Source of the DNA: Sabellastarte sp. h YS-2021
Lineage: Eukaryota > Annelida > Polychaeta > Sabellida > Sabellidae
NCBI GenBank assembly: GCA_964017235.1
Contig: OZ024931.1
Span: forward strand, 125,375,530 to 125,439,529
DNA length: 64,000 nucleotides
Direction: 5' to 3'
Numbering within the stretch: the stretch's first letter is position 1; each line of letters starts with the position of its first letter. Under the pieces are notes generated by a model that was given only the letters and a program-made list of their open reading frames with translations, ran no database searches and was not told the origin of the DNA. Of the stretch, positions 12,640-24,559 are shown piece after piece. A program made the position numbers and the translations under genes.

Positions 12640-13025
12640 AATTTTGTGGTTTGAAGATTTTGAGATTTGATTTTCTTAGCTTTGAGAACTGTGTGTCATA
12701 TCAGCACTTCAGTTCTGTCTTAGTAATCAGACGCCTTGTTGAACAGCATGGTGTGATCCCTGATCCAGTCCAGCAAGGCTTGTTTTTCTGTGTTGGAGAG
12801 AGCCACAGCCTTTGTCTTGACCCTCTTATACTTTTTTGATGGAAATGTAGATCACTACATTAAATCCTGTGTGTGCTCCTCTTGTGTTGTCTGTTCCTCT
12901 GTTGGCTCTTCTCCCGAGTCCTCAAGATGTACGTCTTCCTGGTGAACCGCTACCAGATTCTAGACTACACTCAACCTCTGACTCCTCCTCCACTGGAACA
13001 TTCAACTTGAATCTTGTGTCTTCCT
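12640..13025 (-). pseudogene. Myb/MADF-like Harbinger accessory gene, relic
   Basis: Read on the minus strand, one frame gives an acidic stretch (EDVHLEDSGEEPTEEQ), two stops, a basic patch (KKYKRVKTK) and then LSNTEKQALLDWIRDH followed by MLFNKASDY and a stop. The order acidic tail, basic patch, DWI-RDH-LFNKAS matches exon 1 of the Myb/MADF-like gene of the complete Harbinger (38802-39237), which has KKKRLVRMTDGQEDEMAEWL then NHPEMYNKAKKEY. Strand and position relative to the transposase relic are also the same. Stops and a frame break show that it is dead. Further downstream decay toward 12150 is likely but cannot be aligned by eye. Confidence 0.7.
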
Positions 13026-13817
13026 CCTTATATATAGCTGCTGTGGCCATCATTACCTAGAGCTGTTTTCTACTGAGTTTTGCTTCTGGTATATTGGTAC
13101 CTTATAATCGACTTGTGCGCAGATTAAGAATAAATTACAGATAAAGACATTTTTAAAACCTCCAGCTTGAGGCTTTAAAATAATATACTGGGTGTAATTA
13201 AAGTAAATGAAAATGAAAGTTATCTGAAACTACCCCCACAGAGATTACAGAATACTATAGTACATTATGATTTCAACTGTCCGTATCAGCATAGAAGCCA
13301 TGATCAGTCTTGGCGCTTAATTGGGGTCTAATATTGGTGAACAATTCACTTTGGAGCTCAATAACACAAACATCATTTCGAATATTTTTTTATGTTAATA
13401 GCTCAAATAACAGGTGTGTTATGTCTTTATCACTGGACCGAATATTATCCCCCAGGATTGATGCAAATATCAAATATATTACTTTTTCTGTCTACAATGA
13501 AAATCCTGGTATTTCCATCAGTTTTATTGGTCTATCATAAAACAGTGATAGTGAAAGAAGTCAATCCTTCTTGAGTTACAGCGATTCGCCATCATCAGAA
13601 ATTACTGCAAGAAAAAAATACTTGTACCATTCTGACACATTGCACCTCTTTTGTATCATCTAGTTGATAATTTAAATTTACGGTAATTTGCGTAATTACA
13701 AAACTCCGCAAAGAACCATAATGTGATTATCTACAATCGCGGTAGCGATAAAAGGTTTTGTTTACGTCTTTTGGACGAGAATCTCGTAGGGGAGTGAGAT
13801 CTCCACGTGAGTTCGTC

Positions 13818-13860
13818 CTGTATATAACTGGGGGGTTCTTGGTGAACTTGGCAGTCAGAG
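13818..13860 (+). promoter_or_regulatory. Possible core promoter (TATA box and initiator)
   Basis: TGTATATAACTGGGG contains a TATA box at about 13820-13827. About 30 bases on, GGCAGTCAGAG could act as an initiator, followed by a purine-rich leader and a short ATG frame at 13920-13946 that runs into a possible donor (ACTAGGTGATG). It could belong to a gene first exon or to a retroelement terminal repeat. No downstream coding region supports either. Confidence 0.3.
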
Positions 13861-15689
13861 AGAGACAACTGACCAGCACACATCATTACAGATTTCTGAT
13901 TCATCCAGCATATCATAAGATGAACTACCTACAGTGTACTAGGTGATGATTACTTAGTGATAAACCACTGTGCTCTTTCAGCCTAGAGTGAAGTATCAGC
14001 TAGCCTTCCTACAGTACACTTGATAGATTCAACTTTGGTACTGTAAAATTTAGTTCTCCATAATTCCTACATTTAATAGTTTGGGTTTTTCTTTTCCAAA
14101 GTCCTATGACTTCAATTCAGTAATAGTGAGTTCAGTTTATTAGCAATCCTGTGGAAACTCGGTTATGTCTCAGTGTCTCTTTCTGCTGTCTCCCAAACAT
14201 GTACATAGGTAACTTGTAAAAAGGTTTCTAGTGTTAAGTTAAGTTTCAGTGTGGAATCACTACCAGTTATTCTTTCAGCAAGGAAATTATTCATGAATTA
14301 CCATTTTTGTCCTCTAATGTTTAGAACCTTTATTCTCTGACTCACAACAATTGGTTATTCACCTAAAGATTATCATCACCTGAACTATTTCACGAACCTA
14401 TTTCAAATGTAGATTCCTCTGGAACGCTACAATATGATGCTTGTTATGCCTTGATATGTCTCTGACTGAAAAATATATTTTGCCATGTCATATTCAAGTT
14501 AAGTATTGAAATAAATGAAATGTTCTTTGTTGTAGGATTAACACTTAATATGCTATTTTCTTGTTTATATGTATATGTATCTACAATGCTTGTCCATTCA
14601 AGATGGCCCCAGTAGGTAGTTTAGTAAAATTGACGTTACAATATTCAGAATCTATCAAATTGACAGAATGACAATATCAATAACACATGATTCTATCACA
14701 AATATTGATGTAAAAAATAAGCTTAAATGTTGTTTCATGACTAGCTAAAGCTCATCCATTTTATCAAAAACACATCTTATCTAGTGAGCGATATTTTGGT
14801 AAGACAATCAAGTTTTTTTTTTTTGTTGAAATGCTGTCGTGAAAACACAATGGCCTTAGATAGACGGATTGTTATTAACTAAATCCCCACGGGCTTGGGT
14901 TTTAGATAGAGTTTTGATTAAAACCTATCCCCTGGCATCCCAGTTAACCTTGAATTGCCCCCTCAGCACTCCTCTAATCCTTACGAAGACCGTTGTGGAA
15001 ATTGTCAGTTAATAAAAGCTTTTGCACTTGAAAAAGATTATTAAATAATAATTTAAAATTTGTCGAATTATTATGTTTATGTAATGTTACTTATTCCTTC
15101 AAAAAAGGTTGCTAGAAATGTTGAACATGTTGTCCATGTTTTGACTAGTTCTCCAGTTTCTGAAACTGAGCAAGATCATAATGCACTCATGTGCGACTTC
15201 AAATGAAATACACAAAGTTTTCCACTTTAAAGATTCTGTTTTTACTTAACCCCGGAAAATGTGACTATGTAGGTAGCCTGCACTTGATATTTTTAACATA
15301 GTTCAGGAATAATGAATTCTTTGTGTTGTGCAGGTTATTAAATAACCCTCTAAGGGTTGAATAATTGTTAAAAGAGTTTTTGGCAACAGCGAGCCTATAA
15401 CAGCAGAGAAAGTGAACAAGGCGAATGGAAGATGCTTAAGACATTCATTTCCTTGATATTTAGTTTTTCAAATTGAAAACACTATTTAAATTAAATTCTA
15501 TAAGGAATTTTTGGTATGGACAAAAATTTACCCATTGGATAAATGTACATTATAATAAAATCTGTATATCTATTTAAGTTGATATTTCTTGATATCACAA
15601 AGATGACATAAAGCTACTAATCACTCCTGACATGTTTAAGGTCACAAAATTGCCCTTGAAGGGTTAGAATTGAACCAGAAGCCATATCA

Positions 15690-16110
15690 CTAGGTCTGGA
15701 TAGTCTTGAAGAACAATTCCATAACATTATACAGGATTTCAGGCAATATTTTGTACATATACCATAAAATAAAAGAAATTCAACTTTATCACCCCAGTTT
15801 TCCCCGGGTGGGGGGCTCGCGGGGGATTTGATGTGATTTTTGGAATCCCAGCCCAGGGTTGCCTATTTATCATCCAATATATGGCAAAGGTCTCACTGCA
15901 ATAATCAAAGATATATTAAGCAATATAAGTAAAAATCTATCCCGTTTAGGGTCATAAAATTGGCCTTGAATGGCAGGAATGTGGCAAAAACCCACATCCC
16001 TAGGTTTGAATAGTCCTGAAGAATAATTTAATATAGTTTTAGGATTTCAGGCAATATTTTTGTACATTCACTGCAAAATACAAGAAATTCAACTTTATGA
16101 CCACAGTTTT
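15690..16110 (+). repeat. Diverged direct duplication, about 300-bp spacing
   Basis: The blocks at about 15690-15805 and 15998-16112 share GATTTCAGGCAATATTTT, GTACAT, AGAAATTCAACTTTAT and CAGTTTTCC in the same order. The first block then runs into a GC-rich piece (CCCGGGTGGGGGGCTCG). The pattern resembles the duplicated units at 40.3 and 42.3 kb, which also carry a 'TTTATGAC.CCAGTTT' phrase, so one old repeat family may be involved. Confidence 0.6.
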
Positions 16111-16939
16111 CCATAAAAATATAAGTAATTATCTCATATTCAATACTGTTGTTTATTTGTTGGGTCTTCAAACTGCAAAACGAAAACACTATTAAGTTTC
16201 CAATTGTAAAGCTAAAATATATAATATAAAGTTTACAATATCTTCTATTATACAATATCGGCTTTATGAAATTGTGTTTGATCAAACTTATAATAAAGTG
16301 AAGGTGCATTTGATCAAGCTCCGTATTATAAAGTGATTATTGGATCAAGTTACACTATCATAATGCACTCTTTTAGGTACTGGCTATTTCTTCAGACTCT
16401 GAGGGGCATAAGTTTTTGCAATATTTGCCAATGAACACTTGTGTCACAACTATTTTCAAAAATTGAATGTATAACGCTCTTTCTCATGTACCAATTTCAA
16501 TTTTATTTGGCTCATTTACATTACTCTGTTAAAAAGGTTAATAGTAACTTGGGTTTACTGCTTAGTTATTTACTTTGATAGGCAAATGAAACTTCCGCAA
16601 AGTGGTAATGTTGAGGGCCTGTACCAAACATCACTCTGGCTAGTGAATGGGGAGTATAATCCTTGCTTTGACCTTATAGTTTTTACACCATTATATAACA
16701 AGTATAGTATGTTTAAGTTTCCCCAACATAAAACTTTCAAATATGGAACATACTGTGTAAGTAAACATTACACAGTCATATCCTATCACCAATACACCTA
16801 ATCTTGGTGCAATAAGTCAACTTTTATCTCCGTCTAATCTTATTAAAATCAAAAAAGGTTAGTGCCCCAAATGATGAAACCATTTCCGGTATTTAGTGGA
16901 CACGTGCTGTCCATCTCTTGACCTTCAAGTTTTCTTGCC

Positions 16940-18150
16940 GCCAGATCAGAGTAGATTTTCCTCAAGTCCTTTTGTCTTAGGTATTATATGAGGACTGAAT
17001 GAATTTTTTTTTACCAGAATGTGGGGCTGAGATTGTATTTCAGATAAGTCTTTGTATTGTATGGTTTCATAATGATTCCATGTATGTCAGATTTGATGAA
17101 CTAAGAAATACAAAGACTTGGAGCAAGTTTAGATCAGAGGGATACAGGGGATTGGGGAGTCGGGAATCTGGACCTGTCTTATCCCATTGCCAATACTTTT
17201 AATATAAGTCTAATTGTGTTGAAAGTGTATGGGTCAGGGTGAAACATCCTGTGGACTCCAAGTTAGGTTAGGATTAGTTGGGGGATTGATTTCAAAGCAA
17301 ATCAGGTAGTTGCCAGTCTAATTGCAAGAGTTAATATGCATTTCAATTTGAACACCTTTTATGTTAACTTCTGGTTATTTTTCATGCCAGTCCACCCCGA
17401 CTTTTAAATATAACCAGGACAAATCTTGAATGAAATGACTTTTATTCTTATGGGACCAAAAATATCCTTAATTACAAGGAATATATTTGAGTGAATACTG
17501 AGAAATCTGACTGGCGAGTTCCTTTCAGATCAAATCAAGCAGAGGGACACTTCACAAGGGTGGATTATGTAGATTATATTAATGACCGCAAGTTTAAAAA
17601 GTCACTTGTAAAATATAAACCATGTTGTTTAAATATGTTATTACATGAACATAAATTTAATACCCAGATAAACTGAGAAATTAAACCACATTTATAACAA
17701 GACCAAAGCTTAATAGTATCAGTATCACTTAATTATATTATATTAAATGCTGTATGTACTATATAAATAGGGGAGTAATGATTGTTGTGGTTGATCAGTT
17801 TCCCAGAATGTACTGATGGTATCATTCAGAAGCTTTTTCACAGTCTTTGTACAAATTTCAGCCATGAAGTTGCTGTCAGGGAAGGTCACAGAGTAAGTTT
17901 AAGTTACTTGAATTTAAGTGAAGTGTTACAATGGCGTTAGATTCTGCTTAGACTTTCTTCAAGTCATGTTGCTCAGGTATTATATGAGGACTGGATGACT
18001 TTTTTACCTGAATTTGTGGCTGTATTTCATCAGACAGTAGGCTTCCCACTCATCAGATGGATTCACAAAGATTCCATGTATCTCATATTTGGTGGAATGA
18101 GAAATACAAAAACTTGGAGCACACCATCTGAGGAGAGCTCATCAGGTTTG
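16940..18150 (+). repeat. Two diverged direct copies about 1 kb apart
   Basis: Copies at about 16950-17135 and 17955-18120 share GGTATTATATGAGGACTG, a T-rich run with ACCWGAAT, TGATTCCATGTAT and GAAATACAAARACTTGGAGCA. Both are non-coding. They are remnants of one dispersed repeat or an old segmental duplication. Confidence 0.6.
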
Positions 18151-18637
18151 CCGAGGCTCACGAAGGTGTAGGAGACAGGAGTCCCGCTGCTTCACCAACA
18201 GATTATTCAACTTTGGACTGATTGTTGTTACCATCCACGACCACCAACTACTTTGTTGATTTTTGCTAAAACAATTCTGCACATACTGAAACGGCTAGTC
18301 TGGGATGTGTGTGTGTAGGGATGGGGATCATGGCAAACCCACATGGACTTGGCATTGTTATTCGGTTATAATATCTGTACTAGAAATTCTAGGCAGTATT
18401 ATGCTAGGTTCGGAAATATACATTTAAATTACAAAGAATAAATTAAGCATTGCCCTCTGTAGATTCCACTGCCTTTTTCACATGCAATACAAACTTCAGT
18501 ACTTAGATATGTTGGAAGTTTTCTAGATGTATCAGGACGAATAGATCAACACTGCCTCAGTGAGTTTTCTCTGCTTCAACAAGACTTATCATTCCTAGAC
18601 CGTTCATGCTCGTCTCACCTGCATGGCTTTTCCATTT

Positions 18638-20217
18638 TTATCTCCCGCCTGCCGCCGAAGGCCGTGGTCGGGAGATTATAAAACACCTTCCGTATGTGCG
18701 TGCGTCCATCTGTCTGTCCGTTCATCACATTTTTACATAAACCTTAATATACCATTCATTTATAAAAATATCTTCACCAAATTTGCAGGGAATGTTTATG
18801 GCTATTAAAACCTGTCTATGCAAACTTTTGGCCTCATTTTGAAAAACAAAGTGGCCACCATAACCAATTGTTTCAAAATCATAAAGGTGTTCTAAATCTT
18901 GAAGTATTCCAGCTAGCTTCATCAAATTTGCACAAGATATATGGCTAGAAAAGCTAGCCTGATAGTAATTTTGGCCTAGTTCTAAAAAAATGGCCGCCAT
19001 ATCACATGTTTAATGTTAAACAGGGTTATCCTATTAAAAAAGACTTATATCTCCCCTAATATTGCTCTTGGAGGTTCGAAATGTCAAAACAACTTGTAGG
19101 AAGTCATGGCCTGGGAATCTTTTCCAGGTGTTGAATTTGACCTTTGATCCCTGCTTCAAGGTTAAATGTGGTCATCACACTAAAATGTCCTTATTTCTCC
19201 CTTATTATTGGTGCTATGGCTTCAGAATGTAAAGACACACCATGAAAAGTCAGGGCCTGCAAATATTTTGCATGAGCAAAATTTTGGCCTTATTTTGAAA
19301 AACAAAATGGCCGCTAGTGCTGGGAGATCGCCATGACTTTACCTGTCGATGTTCGTATCGGAAATTTGTGAGCAAACTTCGAACATTTCCGATCATGAAG
19401 TAGAAATTGAAAACCAGACAGAAAAATCAAATATTAAATAATAACAAGTAAAATTCACACAAATTACCACAAATATAACCAAAATATAATATAAAAGCCA
19501 TTCACAGACGTCTCCCTCACTAACAGACCATGCTTTATGTATCTCCACTTCTGATTGGCTAATTTTATGATTACCTTGACAACAGTAGGAAAACCCCAAG
19601 GTGTTTCCATTTACGTTAGATTTATTGCATTTACGGCTAGTTTTGTCATTTTAACTGATGAATATTTCATATTTTTACAAAATATTAATACAGTTGGTGT
19701 TTTATTGTGACCAAAAGACTACAAAGAAATGAATTTAGCAAACATCGGTTGTACTTAAATTTTACCGGTCATTGATCGGCAGTGAGCCAGCGAGCGATAA
19801 TACCGAAGTTTGCAAACATCGTCCCAGCACTAATGGCCGCCATAGCTAATTATTTCAAAATCCTTAAGATGCTCTAAAACTTGAAATATTACAGCCAAAT
19901 TTGCACAAAAGATATACGGCTAGAAGAGTTAGCCTGATATTAATTTGGTCTAGTTTTGAAAACAAAATGGCTGTCATATCACATGTTTAATGCTAAATCA
20001 GATTATCCTATTAAAAAGCCATTATATCTCCCTTATCATTGCTACTAGGGGTTCCAAATGTGAAAACAACCTAAAGGAAGTCATGGCCTTAGACTCTTTT
20101 CCAATTGCTGACTTTTACTTGTGACCCCTTCTTCATTGTCAAGTGAGGTTATCTTACTACAAAGGCCTTGTATCTCCTTTAGTTCTCCATTATTACTGAT
20201 TCTAAGGCGGGAGATAA
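18638..20217. mobile_element. 1.58-kb non-autonomous element with terminal inverted repeats
   Basis: TTATCTCCCGCCT at 18638-18650 is matched by its exact inverse at 20205-20217. The left end continues into a GC-rich hairpin (ATCTCCCG ... CGGGAGAT, 18640-18677). The interior lacks a coding region and is built of two roughly repeated halves with AAAACAAARTGGCC, CTTATATCTCCCTTA and TTCAAAATCMTWAAGG phrases that recur at 40.7-42.7 kb and 50.2-50.6 kb. No target duplication is clear. It has itself been invaded by the element at 19315-19832. Confidence 0.6.
19315..19832. mobile_element. hAT-like MITE, 518 bp, with 8-bp target duplication
   Basis: The insert begins TAGTGCTGGGAGAT and ends in the inverse, ATCGTCCCAGCACTA. 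It is bounded on both sides by the identical 8-mer ATGGCCGC (19307-19314 and 19833-19840). Removing the insert and one 8-mer restores a run (AAAATGGCCGCCATAGC) like the parallel half of the host element. An 8-bp duplication with short TAGNG-type termini is the hallmark of hAT transposons. There is no transposase inside, so it is non-autonomous. Confidence 0.82.
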
Positions 20218-21119
20218 CCGCTGCGGCTGTGGACTTGTTGTTAATGTATTGTAGTTATTTTCATTGTTGTTTTTGCGGTTAATTTTAAGGGGTTTGAATT
20301 AATATTATCTTAAGAAATGATTTATGGTAGGGGAGAAAGTGCAAATTATACTCCTAAATATTTTCAGTTGTATTCTCTGCATGATTGCTTGTTGCAATAT
20401 ATATGTAAAGTAACTTATAAGCCCATATATAGCTATAGGATTGGATAATAAATTTGCTAGATTCTTGTGTTTGATCTTTAGTTAGTATGTAATACATGTT
20501 CCAATAAAATGAATGACTGAACATACAGGCGTACATATGTATTGAATTTAACTGTTGTTGTTCACTGGATGGGGTACGTACCTCTATAATTTTATTTTGT
20601 AACATAAACATGTTACACGTGACTCCTTATTGTTGCTTAAATGGTAGTGCTTTGGAATTTGTACATAAAACATTTTTAATTAAATAAGACAAGGACATTC
20701 TGTTACAGCAGATGTTTATGGAACACAGCAAATCACGTCAACTTTACGTTTACCTGATCAAGGTGATCAACATGGCTTATTTATGGCTGATTTTGACGTC
20801 ATATGTGTTTGAAACCATTATCCCAGAAATTAGTGAGATTTACCTTAAAAATAGTAGCTCATATAAGAAACCCCAATAATTAACTAGACGTCACAGTGGT
20901 GTAATGTGACATTAAATACAGCTTCATTAAGAGCTGGCCTCATGCTATTTATGAAGAGTTCTAAATTGTGCATTAGGCACCAAAACAAGTACTACTCAGC
21001 CAGTAAATATGCTCGCTAAATGAAGGTTGTCATATGTCCAAAAACGCAAGGAAGCTTAATTTCTTCTTTGTATGGAACGCAGGAAGGGACATAGAGCTGT
21101 TTCCTATCACCTTTTTATC

Positions 21120-21280
21120 TCATTACCACAATATAGCAAGTCATTCCCACAAGATAGTAAGTCGTTCCTACAAGATACTAAGTTGTTCTCACAAGTTAGC
21201 AAGTCGTTACCACAAGATACTAAGTTGTTCCCACGAGATAGCAAGTCATTCCCACATGTCACTAAGTCATGCTTTGATGC
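21120..21280 (+). repeat. 24-bp tandem repeat array, first block
   Basis: About seven units resembling AGTCGTTCCCACAAGATA follow one another, with variants at each position. Because 24 is a multiple of three, two frames stay open across it, so the open frames at 21034-21356 are products of the repeat. Confidence 0.85.
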
Positions 21281-21304
21281 CAATGTACATGTAATTTCTT
21301 TGTT

Positions 21305-21482
21305 ATTTATTTATTTAGGGTTTTACGTCAATTTCAACACTGTACAGGTGATATGAGGAAACCAGTACATACAGTTGGTCAAGGTTCTGTACTGTAAACA
21401 GCTTTCACACTTGAGGTAGAGCCGGGAACCGAACCCTGACCTCAGAGGTGGGAGGTGAGAGTGTTACCACTCTGCCACCGTG
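21305..21482 (-). repeat. tRNA-derived SINE (family B), well preserved
   Basis: On the minus strand the head GTGGCAGAGTGGTAACAC is a good pol III A box and GGTTCGGTTCCC a good B box. The body holds TACAGTACAGAACCTTG then ACCAACT, shared with the copy at 48067, and the tail is a short AAATAAATAAATAA run at about 21305-21317. A C-homopolymer (21485-21501) abuts its head. The preserved boxes make this the youngest-looking SINE in the window. Confidence 0.75.
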
Positions 21483-21539
21483 CACCCCCCCCCCCCCCCC
21501 CGTAATTTCTTTGTATATCATATCTAATTTATCTTGAGG

Positions 21540-21830
21540 GAACAACATAATTCTTGTGGTAACAACTTTTAACTGGTGGGAATGACTTAATAAGTGGTGG
21601 GAACGACTTACTAAGTGGTGTAATGAATGATTAAGTGTTGGGAATGACTTAATAAGTGGTGGCAATGAGTTAATAAGTGGTGGGAAAGACTTTGTAAGTG
21701 GTGGGAACGACTTAGTAAGTGGTTGGAACAACTTACTAAGTGGTGGGAACAAGTTAATAAGTGGTGGGAATGAGTCAGTAAGTGTTGGGAACGAGTTAGT
21801 AAGTGGTGGGAACGAGTTAGTAAGGGACAG
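21540..21830 (-). repeat. 24-bp tandem repeat array, opposed block
   Basis: About twelve units resembling AAGTGGTGGGAACGACTTAG on the plus strand. Read on the minus strand they give AAGTCGTTCCCACCACTT, clearly the same unit as the first block, so the two blocks are inverted around the SINE at 21305-21482. The minus-strand frame at 21405-21752 (KSFPPLTK-type octapeptides) is a translation of the repeat and not a gene. Confidence 0.85.
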
Positions 21831-22329
21831 TTATGACTGAAAACTCAACGATTTACTATCTTGTGGTAACCAATTAGTATCTTAACAATCAGTGTTTATT
21901 TTTTATTCCCATGTCACAAGTATATGGTCATTCCCCGTTTGTTGCAGGTTTATCTGGCCATCTACAAATGCTGTTATACACATTTATACTTCATATACCG
22001 GTGTTCACAAAAGGCATCAAATTAAATTAAGTAAATGGAAAATGATTAAGACTGTATTCATAAGGTTTGGGGTTCAACTTTTGGCTTAATTTGGTCCACT
22101 CATAAAAATAGATTAAATTATGGATCCATATTGTTGAACTCTCTGCACTTGATCGCAAACAAATCCGCATAGCTTTGTGAGCAGTGATTTAAGCCAATGA
22201 TTTACCAAGCCATGTTTTTTAAACTTTGATCTGATTTTAGGTAAAGGACCAGATGTGTGTACATAGTACAGCTTCATCACCCCGGGAAAAGACTGTACAA
22301 TAGACTTTCTGCTTTCTGCTCTAAACTCC

Positions 22330-22475
22330 AACAGTAATTTATATGGTCAAGGTGAGGTTTTACATCCTTTCAACGGCAAAAGGTCATATTGGGACAGGTT
22401 CTCAAACATTGCCACTTTTGGGAGCGGGTACCAGCCTGTGATTACATGCCAAATCTACTAGTCCACTATGCCACT
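22330..22475 (-). repeat. tRNA-derived SINE (family A)
   Basis: The minus strand reads GTGGCATAGTGGACTAGTAG, TTTGGCATGTAATCACAGGC, then AACCTGTCCCAATATGACC and GGATGTAAAACCTCACC. These match the copy at 10737-10900 in order and spacing. The B box region is degraded. Confidence 0.6.
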
Positions 22476-23344
22476 TACCTATTAATTTATAAGAACAAAC
22501 AACATGCTGCTTATCTCTTCCTAAAATCGTGTCTAACCAAATAATTCATATTTCTCCAAAAATACTTGTTCTCATTTAAAATTTTGAGACCTTTTGAGAA
22601 GGTCCTACAAAGAATCTACAAGAGTTGAAGTTATAAACCATAAACTAGGATTAATCCGAAAGGGCTCCACCTCTGCTAACTTGTAATCTTTCAAATTTCT
22701 AGGGAGGATACTGTTCAGTAACAAAGCCATATTTACAACGTGATAAGCAAAAGATAAGCAAATATTCAGGTCAAATTTAACACATAAAGTTTTATGCTTG
22801 AGCTACTTTGAGTGGGATCAAGTGATCCTTTCTGTGAATAAGGTCAAACTGTAATAAAGTCTTGATACTTGGCCAAGAAACCTTTTGGAAAAAAATATAT
22901 TCAAAGAAAGTTGTGTTGACCTTTTCTGCAATTTAACCACTATTTGCATGTAGGACTCCCACCTGCCATTAAGGCTGTATTTGGGTTAAAAATGTCTCTT
23001 TTACACAGGGTGATGGGTTGGGTGGGGGGTGGTTGGCAGGGTAGTAATTACCCACCAATCACATGGGAAGTCGCAAGGCTTTTTCGAAGCATCAAAACAC
23101 TGTGACATATCATCCTGTTGCATCAATTACACTCATTAAAAGGATTACCTGACAGATGTATAAAACCAACAAATAATACTCGTTTTTCTGCTCTAAATTA
23201 AACCTTACATCCCAGGGCTTAAAATCATGGCTGGGAAAGTGCATATGCTATTTTCATCAAGGAAAGATTTTTTTCAAGACTTTCAGTACACATGCATTAA
23301 AGTAATCATCTATGACTGGGTTTGCTTTAATATATACCAGATCC

Positions 23345-23465
23345 TCCATCGTTCCAGTGGTAAGGAGACTTGGTCCAGTGAGCACTTGGTTCTTTGGTCT
23401 GTGGGCTCAAACCCAAGGGCCTGTACCAATATTGTTAAAAGTGATGTAAAAACCCAATACTGACC
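23345..23465 (+). repeat. tRNA-derived SINE fragment (family A)
   Basis: CCAGTGGTAAGGAGACTTGG serves as a degraded A box, GGGCTCAAACCCAAG as a B box, and GGGCCTGTACCAATATTG followed by GTGATGTAAAAACCC is the shared family A body. Confidence 0.5.
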
Positions 23466-23559
23466 TCTAGAATTCAGAAATCATGTCCTTCTACATCTTG
23501 TTAAACCAACTCTGAAGAAAATTACATCACTTCTATCTTACAATGTCTAGGGTACACAG

Positions 23560-23710
23560 TAGTTTAGTGGTAACACACTTCCCTTAAATGTCTGAAATTA
23601 TGGGTTCAAATTTGGGCCATTGACTTAAAGCAGGATAGTTATTATAAAGGTGTGTCTATGCCCAGCAGCTCACAAATGCAGAATCTTAGATGAATGATAA
23701 AGTTTTGTTG
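23560..23710 (+). repeat. tRNA-derived SINE fragment (family B)
   Basis: TAGTTTAGTGGTAACACAC is a good A box and GGGTTCAAATTTGGG a B box. The trailing TGCCCAGCAGCTCAC and GCAGAATCTTAGA parallel the body of the copies at 48067 and 21305-21482. Confidence 0.55.
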
Positions 23711-24559
23711 GGTAGAGTGTAATTTCTAGTCTGTCTGTTTCAGCTTTTCTTGATTATTAGACCATCTACCCCTACTTTTTTGAAGACCAAATCATGTTTT
23801 GACATTTGAAGTTTGATAGCACAACTTAAAATTGCTGCAAATTAAATCCAAAATAAAAAATGTTTTAAAACATGCAATGTCATTCAAGTCTGTACAAGCA
23901 TTGTGATGACAAAGGGGTTACACACATATCGCCTAGTTTTAGATATATCCATAATACACATCACATTTGTTGTTTCTGTGGCAGTATTAAAATACATGTA
24001 TTACATTTTGAATTTTAAATCATAATATGCAGTATCCATATATTGGAACCCCATAAATATAGATCTCCAAACAGAATATCATGGAAACACCTTAATAATC
24101 TCAATAACCTTTAAAATTGTAAATTTTAATTACTTAAATGTAGCTTTTATAAGCTACAAGCTTACCATGTGGGACAGCTGAGACTGGAAGATATGTCATT
24201 TTTTCTAAGATTTTGAATTAATATGTATAGAATAGTGCCAGAAATACCAGTCTGAGTCCCATTTACAGTGCCCCGATCCCGAAGACCGGGCCTGTAACGA
24301 GCCAAAAACCTAAATAAAATGAGACAGTGCTGAAACTGTCTAGATGTTTGATTGTAGGATGAAAGTGCAGCAGTGCTCACTTCGAGGTCTAAGGGTCCCT
24401 GAGGGCCCTTCACTAGTGACTGACCAACCCATGGTTGGACATCTCATAAATTTTTACAACCTGAATATGAGATTAATGACAACTAAATAGGTCCTTGATA
24501 GAAGTTACTTGATAACTGAAAAACAAAAATGACCTTACCCGTAACATCTTGAAGGTAAA

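Larger units (their letters stand above)
13060..18630. other. Intergenic, repeat-derived DNA
   Basis: No conserved gene recognised. It contains a possible core promoter near 13820, a diverged duplication at 15690-16110, a second at 16940-18150, and AT-rich filler. Frames at 16028-16309, 16586-16801 and 16999-17202 are open by chance as far as I can tell. Confidence 0.4.
20240..24100. other. Intergenic DNA with SINEs and minisatellites
   Basis: No host gene recognised. Contents that can be named are the 24-bp arrays at 21120-21280 and 21540-21830, SINE copies at 21305-21482, 22330-22475, 23345-23465 and 23560-23710, and otherwise unique AT-rich DNA. Confidence 0.45.

Noticed and set aside
21405-21752. 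115-residue frame with octapeptide repeats (KSFPPLTK-like)
   Set aside because: It is a translation of the 24-bp minisatellite, whose period is divisible by three, and runs into SINE and poly(C) sequence.
21120-21830. CRISPR-like regular short repeats
   Set aside because: Units are contiguous without unique spacers, and the DNA is animal nuclear.
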